The notes: generated from the sequence alone by a model not told the origin. 42,729 nucleotides of DNA from Promethearchaeota archaeon (GCA_016840545.1 JAEOSD010000005.1:1-42729), one strand, 5' to 3'. Positions 1 to 10,411 are shown, counted from the first letter of the stretch. Translations and numbers: made by a program.

Positions 1-664
1 TGGTTATTAAAAATCCAAAAAAAGATACCCAGGTTATTATCCATAAAGAGCTTGGTTGATAAGAATTTGGATTGCTTTGGGTTTTATTCAAAAAATGACG
101 TGAAGTTACCGTATATACAGCGTAAGCAAATGCGGCTACCAATATTAATATATCTCCAAGAATACGATTCGAGGCATCTTCATTCGGGGAAAATACTGCT
201 ACAATAATGACTGCCATGAATGCTAAAAGAGTTCCAATCACTTTTTTCCAAGTAAAAAATTCTGTTTTTAAGAATTTACTGGAAATAATTACAACCCAAA
301 TAGCGTTTGTTGCGACCATTATACTAGCATCGCTAGCGGCAGTAAAAATTTCTCCAATAAGATAGCCTGCTTGATAAATAGTTACTGACAATAGCCCCAT
401 TAAAGTTAAAATTCTCCAATTTTCCTTAGCAAATTTCCAATTTAAAGTTCCTTCTTTATATTTAAGAATAAGAAAAAAGCAAATAATAGCCAAAAAATAA
501 CGGATTACTGCGATCATCATTGGGGGAATGGTAGCTCCTCCAACCTCTTCAGATACTAACCATCGGCCTAAGGGCCAAGTACCCCCCCAGATAATAGCAG
601 TTAGGATTAATAAGATATATGCTATGATTTCCTGTTTTCGATTAGGACTTGAATTCGAGTTCAA
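1..664 (-). CDS. EamA/DMT-superfamily transporter (partial, runs off left edge; probable TTG start)
   Basis: Reverse-strand translation reads LNSNSSPNRKQEIIAYILLILTAIIWGGTWPLGRWLVSEE...YQAGYLIGEIFTAASDASIMVATNAIWVVIISSKFLKTEFFTWKKVIGTLLAFMAVIIV..., typical of DMT/EamA repeats; open to the window edge, so absent from the ORF track. Confidence 0.8.
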   Translation of the reverse strand, partial: MNSNSSPNRKQEIIAYILLILTAIIWGGTWPLGRWLVSEEVGGATIPPMMIAVIRYFLAIICFFLILKYKEGTLNWKFAKENWRILTLMGLLSVTIYQAGYLIGEIFTAASDASIMVATNAIWVVIISSKFLKTEFFTWKKVIGTLLAFMAVIIVAVFSPNEDASNRILGDILILVAAFAYAVYTVTSRHFLNKTQSNPNSYQPSSLWIITWVSFFGFLIT

Positions 665-764
665 TACGGCTTCTCCTACCCAAAATTTAGACTGATACTA
701 AAATAAGCTTTTAAATTATAATTATGCTAAATTTTTGGTTAAATAAATATATTCAAATTTTTTA

Positions 765-1112
765 TTAAATATACATTCCTTCAGGAGGAGGTTTATAATA
801 TGGAGTTCTATATCCATACATCTCTCGTAGTATTTCTCTAATAGTTCTAAAATCTGTTGTTCTAAAAATATCGTTCCAATCTATATTTCGAGGATTGTAT
901 CCTGCTTGATCATAGATTCGACGTTTGACAGGATCGATTAATGTATCATATGCCTCCTTTATTTCGATAAATTTATCCTTTGCATAAGGATCATTCTTAT
1001 TAACATCTGGATGATATTTTTTCGCCAGTTTCCTATATGCTAGTTTAATCTCCCTTTCAGTCGCGTCTTTTTCAATCCCTAAAAGTTCATAATAATCTTT
1101 ATTCTTATTCAT
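765..1112 (-). CDS. Short J-domain (DnaJ-like) protein
   Basis: [36 protein letters not shown]...[24 protein letters not shown] with HPD motif; internal Met (1112) fits the J-domain start better than the track start 1181. Confidence 0.9.
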   Translation of the reverse strand: MNKNKDYYELLGIEKDATEREIKLAYRKLAKKYHPDVNKNDPYAKDKFIEIKEAYDTLIDPVKRRIYDQAGYNPRNIDWNDIFRTTDFRTIREILREMYGYRTPYYKPPPEGMYI

Positions 1113-1329
1113 CTCTCTTTGTATTAAAAGAAAATTAGGATATATAAACATAGAGTTGATGTAATATCGAATTTTTAACACCCTTTTTTTAGTTTAGAAG
1201 TAATTTAATGAATTCCTTTTTGAGGTATAAATAAAATAATAGGAATACAAAATGAACAAATTTGTATAAGAATTGGTGGTATTTTTCAACCCTTTTTATT
1301 TTATGAAAAATATTAAAAATATTAAGAAA

Positions 1330-2793
1330 ATGAAAATATGTTTTATTAATCCAGCGCCTCGTTCATATATTACTGAAAGGGGACATGAAAAAACTGGGGC
1401 GTATCCACCCTTAGGGATTCTCTATGTTATGGGTTATCTAAAAAGAGAAGGATACGATTGTACACTCATCGATCAACACGCAACTAAAATTCCTACTACT
1501 CAGGTTCTTGAAAGAATAAAAAAAATTGATCCTGAAATTATAGGATTTAACACCTTGACAGATATAAATCATGGTATGCGTTCTACTTTTATAGCTAAAG
1601 TTATAAAGAAATGGAATCCAAACGTAAAAATTGCATTTGGTAACTGCCATGCTACCTTTAACCATAGTAGGATATTAAAGAAATATCCTTTTGTAGATAT
1701 TTGTGTTAGAGGAGAGGGAGAAATAACATTTTATGAATTGGTAAGAGCTTTAGAAAAGAATAGAGATTTGAAAAATATCTTAGGAATTACTTATCGCGAT
1801 AATGGAAAGATTATAATTAATTCAGACCGCCCTTTAATCAAAAATCTTGATGATTTACCATTTCCTGATAGAGATGCATGTAAAGATATTAATTATCTCC
1901 AAAATTATGGTGGATTCAACGCAGATTACGGAAAATTTATCACTATTCAATCAAGTCGAGGTTGCACATTTAACTGTGCATTTTGTTGTCAATCTAAATT
2001 AACTAAAAGGCAGTGGAGAGCGCGATCAATTTCACACGTTATCGATGAGCTAGAGTGGTTAGAGAGTGAAGGCTATACCAATCTCTACTGGGTAGATGAT
2101 AATTTTACTAATAATCCTCGTAGAGCTATCAAGTTATTTCGAGAAATTCAGAAGAATAAGTTCGATTTTATTTGGGTTTGTGATCAACGAGTAGATCTTG
2201 TAAGTGATTTATTACTTTATGAAATGCGAAAAGCAGGATGTCGCTCACTCGCTTTTGGCATAGAAAGCGCAAACCAAAGAATACTTAATTACTTTAATAA
2301 AGGAATCACTCCAAAAATGGCGATTGAAGCAACTAAAAAGGCTAAAAAAAGAAATATTGACTTTATTTTAGGCACTTTTATTGTTGGAGCGCCGACTGAA
2401 ACTTTGGAAGAAATTAAAAAAACATTAGTCTATGCCCAAAAATTAGAGATTGATTTTCCACAATTTCATATTTATGGCGCTATTCCTGGAACAGAAGTCT
2501 GGGATAATTTAGTTCGTGAAGGCAAAATTGATCCTGAGAAATATTGGGAAAATGGTGTTAAAACCTTAGTCCCACCTCTAGAAATGGTAGAAAAAGAAGT
2601 AAAGAATGCTTATTTTAAATTTCTAATGCGCCCAAAATACATTTTAAACCAAAATTTGCGAACACTAAGGAGTATTTATAGATGGAGAATTATACTATCA
2701 AATCTCAAATATATTTCCCATTACAGAAACTTTAAAATGATTTATGATTTTATCAGTGGTGAAACATGGACTCATGGAGACAAACCAGAATAA
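1330..2793 (+). CDS. B12-binding domain / radical SAM protein
   Basis: N-terminal MKICFINPAPRS...PPLGILYVMGYLKREGYDCTLID (cobalamin-binding-like), then SRGCTFNCAFCCQSK (CxxxCxxC radical SAM motif). Track start is 1273; MKICF start preferred. Confidence 0.9.
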   Translation: MKICFINPAPRSYITERGHEKTGAYPPLGILYVMGYLKREGYDCTLIDQHATKIPTTQVLERIKKIDPEIIGFNTLTDINHGMRSTFIAKVIKKWNPNVKIAFGNCHATFNHSRILKKYPFVDICVRGEGEITFYELVRALEKNRDLKNILGITYRDNGKIIINSDRPLIKNLDDLPFPDRDACKDINYLQNYGGFNADYGKFITIQSSRGCTFNCAFCCQSKLTKRQWRARSISHVIDELEWLESEGYTNLYWVDDNFTNNPRRAIKLFREIQKNKFDFIWVCDQRVDLVSDLLLYEMRKAGCRSLAFGIESANQRILNYFNKGITPKMAIEATKKAKKRNIDFILGTFIVGAPTETLEEIKKTLVYAQKLEIDFPQFHIYGAIPGTEVWDNLVREGKIDPEKYWENGVKTLVPPLEMVEKEVKNAYFKFLMRPKYILNQNLRTLRSIYRWRIILSNLKYISHYRNFKMIYDFISGETWTHGDKPE

Positions 2794-2816
2794 TTATCAA
2801 AATTTCAAAATTTAGT

Positions 2817-3911
2817 TTACTTTTTATTCTTTCTTAATTTGGTTGCTAAAATAAAGCTCATTGCGCTAATACCCGTCTTTATAGAAGCTTTTGCACCTAA
2901 TTTTAGATACATTGCTCTAAATAGAAATCCAAATAGTATACTTCCACCTATTATAGGAATCCATATGGTAATAACATTTAATTTATCTACAAAAAGAATA
3001 TATAAGACATTATGCGCTAAATATATTGTAAATGAATAATATGAATAGAAGAATAGATATCTATAACTTTTTTTTGTTTTAATCAGCCCAAATATCTGAA
3101 TTGCCGTAAAAAGCGATAAGGCAATTAGAATAATTCCTAATGAATAAGCAAATGCTGAAATTGTATTAAAAAACAAAAAATCTGGAAAGAAATTTATAAT
3201 TCCAAAAAGCAATATTACTGTTCCGATAATTGAAGTAGGGATTATGAATTTATTCTTAAAAATTATTTTCCTTTCATTTTGATCTTCTATAGTGTTTATC
3301 TCAGAAATTTTATCTCCTACTGCAGTTCCTATAAGAAAAACACTAAAATACATTAAAATAGGATATTGAGTTAAGGGATTATAAAGTAAATGAAATAAAC
3401 TCCCCCCAAAATTGGGCTGCTCTTGATAAGGTAATAAAATTCCTAAAAGGAAATAATTTAATACAAAGATTAAAATTCCAGTAAATATTCTGAAAGTTCT
3501 ACTTGTTCTCATAAACGGCCAAGTTAATATTAAAGAAAAACCTATTGTTTGTAAAACAAGCCAACTCCAAATATCTGTAATATCACCCCCCCATAAAACA
3601 GCCACAAAAAAGTTATAGATGAATCCGATTAATAATATAAGAAAGGCTCTTAAAAAGTACACATCTCTTACTGTGAGCTTATTAAAATCGTTTAAAGCTT
3701 TAAGTTTTAATTCGTTGCTTCTAAAAGCTAAAGCAGCACTTACTCCTGAAATGAATAGAAATCCTGTAGCCCCAACTGATTCTAAAAAACCAAATAACCA
3801 CTGACGAAACCAGTCATCGCTTTGTATTAGCCACCAATCAATCATATGTCCATATATCATAATCCACATGCAAAATCCGCGAATAGTATCAAGACCCTTA
3901 ATTCTTTCCAT
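2817..3911 (-). CDS. Membrane acyltransferase, HGSNAT_cat/DUF1624-like (paralog of the next gene)
   Basis: MERIKGLDTIRGFCMWIMIYGHMIDWW...GATGFLFISGVSAAL; multiple TM segments; closely similar to the 4087-5208 product. Confidence 0.75.
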   Translation of the reverse strand: MERIKGLDTIRGFCMWIMIYGHMIDWWLIQSDDWFRQWLFGFLESVGATGFLFISGVSAALAFRSNELKLKALNDFNKLTVRDVYFLRAFLILLIGFIYNFFVAVLWGGDITDIWSWLVLQTIGFSLILTWPFMRTSRTFRIFTGILIFVLNYFLLGILLPYQEQPNFGGSLFHLLYNPLTQYPILMYFSVFLIGTAVGDKISEINTIEDQNERKIIFKNKFIIPTSIIGTVILLFGIINFFPDFLFFNTISAFAYSLGIILIALSLFTAIQIFGLIKTKKSYRYLFFYSYYSFTIYLAHNVLYILFVDKLNVITIWIPIIGGSILFGFLFRAMYLKLGAKASIKTGISAMSFILATKLRKNKK

Positions 3912-4086
3912 TATTATCATCAATCATCAGAATTATCAGTTGAAATTCTGAAATTTTATTAAGATTTAATAAGAAATAGTATTCAACTTTTTAAAGTTTT
4001 AAGAAAAACTCTTTTCTAATTTACAATTTTGTAGAAACCTACATTTTTGTAAAAGATTTTATAAGAATTGACAAAACTGAAACAAT

Positions 4087-5184
4087 CTAAGTCTTTTTAT
4101 TTCTATTAATTTTAGTTGCGATTATAAAACTTAATGCGGTTATTCCCATTTTTAAAGAAAATTTGGGTCCTACTTTTATAAACATGGTTCTGAGTAAAAT
4201 GGTTAAAATGCTCATTGTTATAATTATGGGAATCCAAAGACTCACTACGTTTAATCGATCGAAAAACAGAAAATATAGTAAATTATGTCCTAAATAAATG
4301 GTAAATGAGTAATATGAGTAAAAGAACATAATATTATAATTTTTTTTGGTTCTAATTAGTTGAAATTCCTCTATTGAAATTAACAAAGAAAATATAGCTA
4401 AAATTACTCCAATCGAATAAATAAATGAAGGAAATGTATTACGTGAAATAAAATTAGGAAACTGAAATAATACTCCAATTGGTACTAAACTGCTACCGAG
4501 TATTAATATTCCAATTAAAAAATTTTTCTTAACCATGATTCTCCTTTCCTTCTCATCATCGAGGAGAGTGATGTGGAAAACGATATCTCCAACAACAGTG
4601 CCAAATAAAAACATAGTAAAAAATGATATGATTGTATATTGATTTAGAGGATTATATAAAATATGAAATAAAATACCATATAAATTAAGATCTCCTTCAA
4701 AAACTCTTAAAAATGGTAAGAGTAATTCATTAATTAGTAATAATGTACCCCCAACAAAAATTCTAAAAATTTTCGAGGTTTTTAAAAATGGCCACACCAA
4801 AATGAGAGAGATTGCAATGGTTTGTAAAACATTCCAACTCCATATATCTGAAATATCACCGAATCTAAAAACCAAGAAAATATTATATAATAAAGCAATC
4901 AGTAGAAGTATAAACGCTCTTAAAAAGTAAATATTTTTTATACTTTTCCAATTTAATTTATTTGAATTTTTGAGCTTTAACTGATTGCTTTTATACGATA
5001 AAGCAGCACTAACACCCGAAATAAATAAAAAACCTGTAGCACCAATGGGTTCAAAAATAATATGTATTAAATGTTTAAACCAATAAGCTTCAAAACCTAA
5101 CCACCAATCACATAAATGAAGAAAAACCATCAAAAAAATATGCAATCCGCGTAGAAAGTCTATACTCTTAAATCTTTTCGTCAT
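4087..5184 (-). CDS. Membrane acyltransferase, HGSNAT_cat/DUF1624-like (tandem paralog)
   Basis: MTKRFKSIDFLRGLHIFLMVFLHLCDWW...GATGFLFISGVSAALSYKSNQLKLK; same architecture as the 2817-3911 gene. The track start 5208 is a GTG; the ATG at 5184 aligns with the paralog. Confidence 0.75.
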   Translation of the reverse strand: MTKRFKSIDFLRGLHIFLMVFLHLCDWWLGFEAYWFKHLIHIIFEPIGATGFLFISGVSAALSYKSNQLKLKNSNKLNWKSIKNIYFLRAFILLLIALLYNIFLVFRFGDISDIWSWNVLQTIAISLILVWPFLKTSKIFRIFVGGTLLLINELLLPFLRVFEGDLNLYGILFHILYNPLNQYTIISFFTMFLFGTVVGDIVFHITLLDDEKERRIMVKKNFLIGILILGSSLVPIGVLFQFPNFISRNTFPSFIYSIGVILAIFSLLISIEEFQLIRTKKNYNIMFFYSYYSFTIYLGHNLLYFLFFDRLNVVSLWIPIIITMSILTILLRTMFIKVGPKFSLKMGITALSFIIATKINRNKKT

Positions 5185-5261
5185 GAATTTAGTTTCTAAA
5201 AAAACCACATTTTTGTATAGAAATACGTTCTTTAATAATAATAATTTTATGGAAATCTAAG

Positions 5262-6107
5262 TTATAATAATAAAAAAAGCTCAAGCAAAAAAGTATCTAA
5301 TTTTAAATCTTTTAATAATTTCAAATTATTAAAGAGGTAAGCATACATATTTTCTTCACTGAAATATTTCATACATAAATTATTACCTTTCACATCCTTT
5401 AAAATGTTAATAATATCAGTAAGTAATAATTTCAAATATTTTATAACTAAAACTATATCACATTTAATTAATTTCTCATCGATAATGTTAAACCAAGATT
5501 TTTTAGAAAAAGTTATATTTTTCATCTCAACCTGATTTTTAAACACTTCTTGATTTTTTAAGGATTTAAATTTTTCTTCAATCCCGTTTAGAATTAAATT
5601 CTTAGATTTTGTATACATTTTATTTTCAATTATATTTCTAACTATAATTAATATTTGCTGAAATATTCCAAGAATATCGAAAAAATCAGCTACCTGAGCT
5701 AAAGTCTCTACTTTCTCCCATTGATTGTAATAATCTTCAATAACATTAATAAAAGGCGCAAAAACCCCGATATTTCCGTCCCAGAATTTTATCCTCTTTA
5801 ATAGAATTAGTTCAAATTCTTTGATGAAGGCTTCTTTTATAGCTTTTAATCTTCCCATTAAAATCTCTGTTTTAATAAGTTTTGTCCCTGCTGCTACAAA
5901 AAGTAAATTATAATCTTGTGCTAATGTATATACCCATTTAAGTCCCCCCATTTCTATAGATTCTAGCGATTGGTGAAATTCTTCCATAGAAAAATGGTGA
6001 AAGGCGGTCAAAAAACCAGAAACTATATCTTCATCTGCATCAGTTTTCAAAAATGATTTATATAATAATTTTACTCCTGAATCACTATCAAGAATCCAAA
6101 TAATCAT
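5262..6107 (-). CDS. Protein with N-terminal longin-like domain and helical C-terminal region
   Basis: MIIWILDSDSGVKLLYKSF...DEDIVSGFLTAFHHFSMEEFHQSLESIEMGGLKWVYTLAQDYNLLFVAAG matches the pattern shared with 12707-13459 and the C-terminus of 17082-17978. Confidence 0.5.
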   Translation of the reverse strand: MIIWILDSDSGVKLLYKSFLKTDADEDIVSGFLTAFHHFSMEEFHQSLESIEMGGLKWVYTLAQDYNLLFVAAGTKLIKTEILMGRLKAIKEAFIKEFELILLKRIKFWDGNIGVFAPFINVIEDYYNQWEKVETLAQVADFFDILGIFQQILIIVRNIIENKMYTKSKNLILNGIEEKFKSLKNQEVFKNQVEMKNITFSKKSWFNIIDEKLIKCDIVLVIKYLKLLLTDIINILKDVKGNNLCMKYFSEENMYAYLFNNLKLLKDLKLDTFLLELFLLL

Positions 6108-6317
6108 GATTAACTAGTTACTTTTATTATTGCTTAAAATTCTTATACTCTTAGATTTAAAATAAATATTTCTTTCTATTTAGGTTATTAGATTAGTTAT
6201 TAATAACAAAATCATTCTCGCGGAATTATTTTGCTGTTATCTTCTCTTAGTTAGTAAAAGAATAGATCTTAAAATATTTAAACTTAAGATAATAAATTTC
6301 GAATCTAACAGTAATGG

Positions 6318-6959
6318 TTAAATTTGTCTTAAAGGTAATAAATTTCCACATTTATGACATTTAGTGTAAAATCTTTTAATTTTTACTCCGCAATGAATAC
6401 ATTTTAGGATATTTGAATCCTGATTTATTTCATAGAATTCCTTCCCATATTTTTCCTGATAATATCCCTCATACGTAATCTCTCTTATCCATTCTAGATA
6501 TGGAATCCAAACTAGTGAATTTTCTGGCTTTATGTAAATAACTTCATTTTTCGAGTAATAAATATATTTTTTTGGGTAAAATTCCATTTTCTTCTGATAT
6601 TTTCGACTTTGAAAATTATAGTTTATTAAAATTCCAATAATTAAAATAAGTAGAGAAAAATTAACCCAAAAGTTTTCAATCATAACCCATATTAAAGAAA
6701 AAGTTGTAATTATATAAACAAGTGATTCAATATTTTTCCTTTTGTAATTTTTATTAAATCTCTTCCATCTTTGGAACTCTAGACTACATTTTAAACAAAT
6801 AGGTATAAAGACATTTAATTTATTTTTTCTAAATTTCTTAATCTTACTTTTATGAATCTCATCAATAGGATAAGGAATTAAATTCCTATTAACCTCACAT
6901 TTAAAACACTTTAAAAATTTTAAAGTGCTTTCAATTTCAATTTTATTATTGGAGAGCAA
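6318..6959 (-). CDS. Membrane protein with N- and C-terminal zinc-ribbon-like CxxC pairs
   Basis: CFKC...CLKC at the N-terminus, two TM segments (IESLVYIITTFSLIWVM, VNFSLLILIIGILI), then CIHCGVKIKRFYTKCHKCGNLLPL. Confidence 0.6.
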   Translation of the reverse strand: MLSNNKIEIESTLKFLKCFKCEVNRNLIPYPIDEIHKSKIKKFRKNKLNVFIPICLKCSLEFQRWKRFNKNYKRKNIESLVYIITTFSLIWVMIENFWVNFSLLILIIGILINYNFQSRKYQKKMEFYPKKYIYYSKNEVIYIKPENSLVWIPYLEWIREITYEGYYQEKYGKEFYEINQDSNILKCIHCGVKIKRFYTKCHKCGNLLPLRQI

Positions 6960-7297
6960 TTTTCTTTCTAAATTTATATTTGTATAAAACTTTTTTCATT
7001 AACAAACATTAATTGGAAATTTAATAATGTTATGATCTTATTTAATTATACTTCATTATTTTCATTTTCAAGGAAAATGATCCTGTAAATTATTGTACTT
7101 GATTTAGGGAGAACGCTTTCATTTAGTAATTAAATTAATATAAAAATTTTTTCATTTTTTTTTGTCCTTTTTTGCTATCACGTATAATTAAATTTCCGAA
7201 CTTTCTTTAATAATAAAATTATCATTAATAAGTTACCATTTAATTCTCCTAATAGGTCAATTTGAGATTAATTAGGAGTGCTTTAAATGATTAATTT

Positions 7298-7319
7298 TAG
7301 ACATTACAAATAATGTCTA
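7298..7319. repeat. Perfect 9-bp inverted repeat TAGACATTA-caaa-TAATGTCTA
   Basis: Read directly; lies ~25 bp upstream of the 7344 TTG start and ~10 bp downstream of a TATA-like CTTTAAAT (7281-7288). Confidence 0.85.
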
Positions 7320-7343
7320 TAATAGAATAACAGGGGTATTTAA

Positions 7344-9116
7344 TTGGAACAGCCATCAATTATCAAAATAGATTACAAATTTAAAAGTACAAGAATATTA
7401 GTCGAAAATCTTGTAGCTTTTCTTACTATTAAAAGGATTAGTCATCTTTCTGTACTCTTAAATCCAATTTGCATTATTTGTGGTATTTCATATTTGATAC
7501 TGCCTATTTATACAATTTTTTGGGATGTATTTGGAATACTTATAATTCTTACGTTATTTATAGATGGTTTACTCGTTTACCTTAGCTCTATTAAAGTGAA
7601 TAAAGCAACTAAATTAGGTAAGAAGTTAAATTTGATTTGCTATGTGTATTTAGTATTCATGATTCTTGCATTAATGGGTATTATCGGAGGAAATTTACTT
7701 ATTTATGCAAATTACACAAATTCAATACTCAATAGTCTCGGTGGATATTTCTTAGTTTACTTTTGTTATATCAGCTTATTTGCATTCAGTTTATTAATTG
7801 CCTTGTTTGATATTAAACATATCAACAATAGAATATTATGGAATTCAGAAAATAATATCGATAAAGGTGTTTCTAATAGGCGTTTAAAAAGAGTCTTAAA
7901 AAGAATTCTGACAATTCTCAGTAGTATTACCTTTATTATTGGGGGTTTATGCGCATTTGTTACATTGTTTGGCTCATTTGAAATAGTCACTACTATTTTT
8001 GCCTTGTTTTCTTCTCAATTTGGAGCGTTTTTTTCTTTAATTTTTCTTGCTAATATGCTTTTACTGTTCAAGCTAAAAAGACACAAATGGAAGCCTAAAA
8101 AGATTAAAAGAAAAACCATAGTAGGGCTTGTTATCTCATTTATAATGCTTTTACCTTTATTTTTAACACATCTCACTATTTTTGTTGCAAATAAAAACTT
8201 TTCAAATGCCTTTGGCAATGATTGGCAAAGTAGAATCCCTATCAATGTAAATAATTACTTATTGAAAACTCCGTTTACAACCCCAGGATATTTTTTAGGA
8301 ATTCCTCCCAAAAATTGCTTGGTCGAAGAACATACATTATTTTATGATGAAGAGGGGATTAATCTTTATTTTGATGCTTATATGCCCTTAAAAAAAGGAG
8401 TGGGGCTTCCAGGACAGAACTCAACGATTTTAAGCATCCATGGTGGCGGCTGGATATTGGGGGATAAGGGGGGCTCATCCAGAATCCCATTTAATAAATA
8501 TTTAGCAGCTCAAGGATATATTGTATTTGATATCCAATATGGCTTATGTGATTCATTTCTAACGCCAATAGATCCAGTTACACCAAGATATACTAAAGGA
8601 GATTTTAATATTGATGATATGGTACGACATATAGGCATTTTCACAAATTATCTTGTTAAAAATGCACAGAGATATGGTGCTAACTTGGATTCTGTTTTTG
8701 TTACTGGAGGTTCTTCAGGGGGACATCTTACGTGCGCTACTGCTTTAGCTATAGCAAACGGTAATTATTCAGACATTCTCAATTCCACCCTTATAATAAG
8801 AGGAATTATACCTTATTATCCGGCAAATGGGATGGCATCATGGTTTGGGATTGATGGTAGAGAAGAATTTAAAAATCCTGAGATTTTAATTGAAGAAAGT
8901 AGTCCTCCTTGTTTAATTTTCCAAGGAACTCATGATATTTTAAATTATTTTGGTATAGCAACTAATATCAGAGACATCTATTTATCCCACAATAATGAAC
9001 AATGTGCTATTATTTGGATGCCTTTAGGAGGACATGGATGCGATTTTTATTATCCCGGATATTATACACAAATATTCTTGTATTATATGGAACGGTTTTT
9101 ATATCTCTATCATTAA
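7344..9116 (+). CDS. Multi-TM N-terminal domain fused to alpha/beta hydrolase (HSL/esterase-like)
   Basis: Several TM segments in the first ~270 aa, then HGGGWILGDKGG (oxyanion HGGG), GGSSGGHL (GxSxG), terminal GGHGCDFYYPGY (catalytic His region). TTG start. Confidence 0.85.
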   Translation: MEQPSIIKIDYKFKSTRILVENLVAFLTIKRISHLSVLLNPICIICGISYLILPIYTIFWDVFGILIILTLFIDGLLVYLSSIKVNKATKLGKKLNLICYVYLVFMILALMGIIGGNLLIYANYTNSILNSLGGYFLVYFCYISLFAFSLLIALFDIKHINNRILWNSENNIDKGVSNRRLKRVLKRILTILSSITFIIGGLCAFVTLFGSFEIVTTIFALFSSQFGAFFSLIFLANMLLLFKLKRHKWKPKKIKRKTIVGLVISFIMLLPLFLTHLTIFVANKNFSNAFGNDWQSRIPINVNNYLLKTPFTTPGYFLGIPPKNCLVEEHTLFYDEEGINLYFDAYMPLKKGVGLPGQNSTILSIHGGGWILGDKGGSSRIPFNKYLAAQGYIVFDIQYGLCDSFLTPIDPVTPRYTKGDFNIDDMVRHIGIFTNYLVKNAQRYGANLDSVFVTGGSSGGHLTCATALAIANGNYSDILNSTLIIRGIIPYYPANGMASWFGIDGREEFKNPEILIEESSPPCLIFQGTHDILNYFGIATNIRDIYLSHNNEQCAIIWMPLGGHGCDFYYPGYYTQIFLYYMERFLYLYH

Positions 9117-9123
9117 AATATTC

Positions 9124-9942
9124 TTAATTTCTTACATAACTATTCGGATTCTTTTTATTATTTTGATAAAAAAATAATAATGCAAGACCATTTGTAGTCA
9201 AATGTAATATCCAAGGGTATAATAATCCCAATTGAATTAAAGCAAAGAAGTATATAATGGATGATAATAACGTAGAGAGAAAATGAACCCAATTTTTCGA
9301 AGAGGAGTAATGAAGAATTCCAAATATTAATGATATAACGAGAATGGCTGTAAAGAGATTCCAATTCAAATAATTCACAATAACCGTTAATAATAAACTT
9401 CTAAAAATGAGTTCTTCGACGAAGGCAGCCATAGGAAGTAAAAGAATTAAAATAATCAACTTTCTTTTATTAAAATCCTCAACAAAATATCCAATATAAT
9501 TATCCAGTTGAGGTTCTTTAATTAAATTAGGAAGTTTTTTATAAAAAAATCTAATTGGTAATAGTTTTAAGATTGTTAACGATAAATAGAAAAAAAATAA
9601 GAGAATATCTGGATTGAGCTTTATTCCAATTAAACTATCATATGAAATAAAAATTGCAGGTAAAAAGGTTTTATAGAAAAAGAGAACTTCTATTATAAAA
9701 AATATTGAAATTAGAATAAGGATTAAATGAATAAATTTTACAGAAAAGTTGTTGTCTATTTTCTTATTGTAAATAAATGAGTAAAGTAACAATATAATGA
9801 TTGAAAAACATATTAAGATTGCTCCAATAACACTATCATAAGAAGAGTGAAAAAACCAGAAGAAAAAGAACAAAAAAATTATAAAATTGTAAAGGATTGT
9901 CCTTATAATCTTCTGTTCTGTTTTTATCATATTAATCGACAT
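9124..9942 (-). CDS. CPBP-family intramembrane metalloprotease (Abi/CAAX protease-like)
   Basis: EELIFR (EExxxR), LIFGILHYSSSKNW and PWILHLTTNGLALLFF motifs in a multi-TM protein. Confidence 0.85.
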   Translation of the reverse strand: MSINMIKTEQKIIRTILYNFIIFLFFFFWFFHSSYDSVIGAILICFSIIILLLYSFIYNKKIDNNFSVKFIHLILILISIFFIIEVLFFYKTFLPAIFISYDSLIGIKLNPDILLFFFYLSLTILKLLPIRFFYKKLPNLIKEPQLDNYIGYFVEDFNKRKLIILILLLPMAAFVEELIFRSLLLTVIVNYLNWNLFTAILVISLIFGILHYSSSKNWVHFLSTLLSSIIYFFALIQLGLLYPWILHLTTNGLALLFFYQNNKKNPNSYVRN

Positions 9943-10020
9943 TATAAAAAATTTAGAAAAGGGTACATTTTTTTATTTGTTTTTTGACTAGAAATTTAAA
10001 AATAAAACAATATAGAGGAA

Positions 10021-10377
10021 TTGAAAATGGGTGATGAATACAATCTTAATAAAGAAGAACTTGAATTAATTTATGATGTTCTTTTTAAAAAGATAATGGA
10101 GTTGATGAAACAACCCGGAATTGACATAGACCCTTTTGGAGAGATGATAGCAATCTTGAGTACGTTAAGTGGAATATTTAGCTTTAAAACCATGATTTCA
10201 ATAATACCCGAATTAGTGGCTTTTGCAATTAGATATGGAATGATGGTCGAAAAGTCTTATGAAGACGAACGCATGAGCTCAACTGAAGATCTGCAAGGAT
10301 TAGACGAAGAAGAGAAACAGATAAAACGTATTTCTAAACTAAAAGATGATATCGATAAATTAAGCATTTATTTATAA
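10021..10377 (+). CDS. Conserved-looking hypothetical helical protein
   Basis: Intact 118-aa ORF in an otherwise non-coding interval; TTG start or ATG at 10027; no family recognised. Confidence 0.55.
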   Translation: MKMGDEYNLNKEELELIYDVLFKKIMELMKQPGIDIDPFGEMIAILSTLSGIFSFKTMISIIPELVAFAIRYGMMVEKSYEDERMSSTEDLQGLDEEEKQIKRISKLKDDIDKLSIYL

Positions 10378-10411
10378 TAAAAAGAAATAATACATTTTTT
10401 AATTATTAATT

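Noticed and set aside
1438-1665. Small ORFs antisense to or nested in long genes (e.g. 1438..1665 -, 7766..7990 -, 12754..13191 -, 34226..34588 -, 21387..21674 -)
   Set aside because: They lie opposite well-supported genes and lack family motifs; expected by-products of AT-rich coding sequence.
4041-5217. Shared ACATTTTTGTA upstream of both acyltransferase paralogs
   Set aside because: Distances to the likely start codons differ (about 130 vs 23 bp) and the 11-mer is AT-rich; no convincing regulatory meaning.
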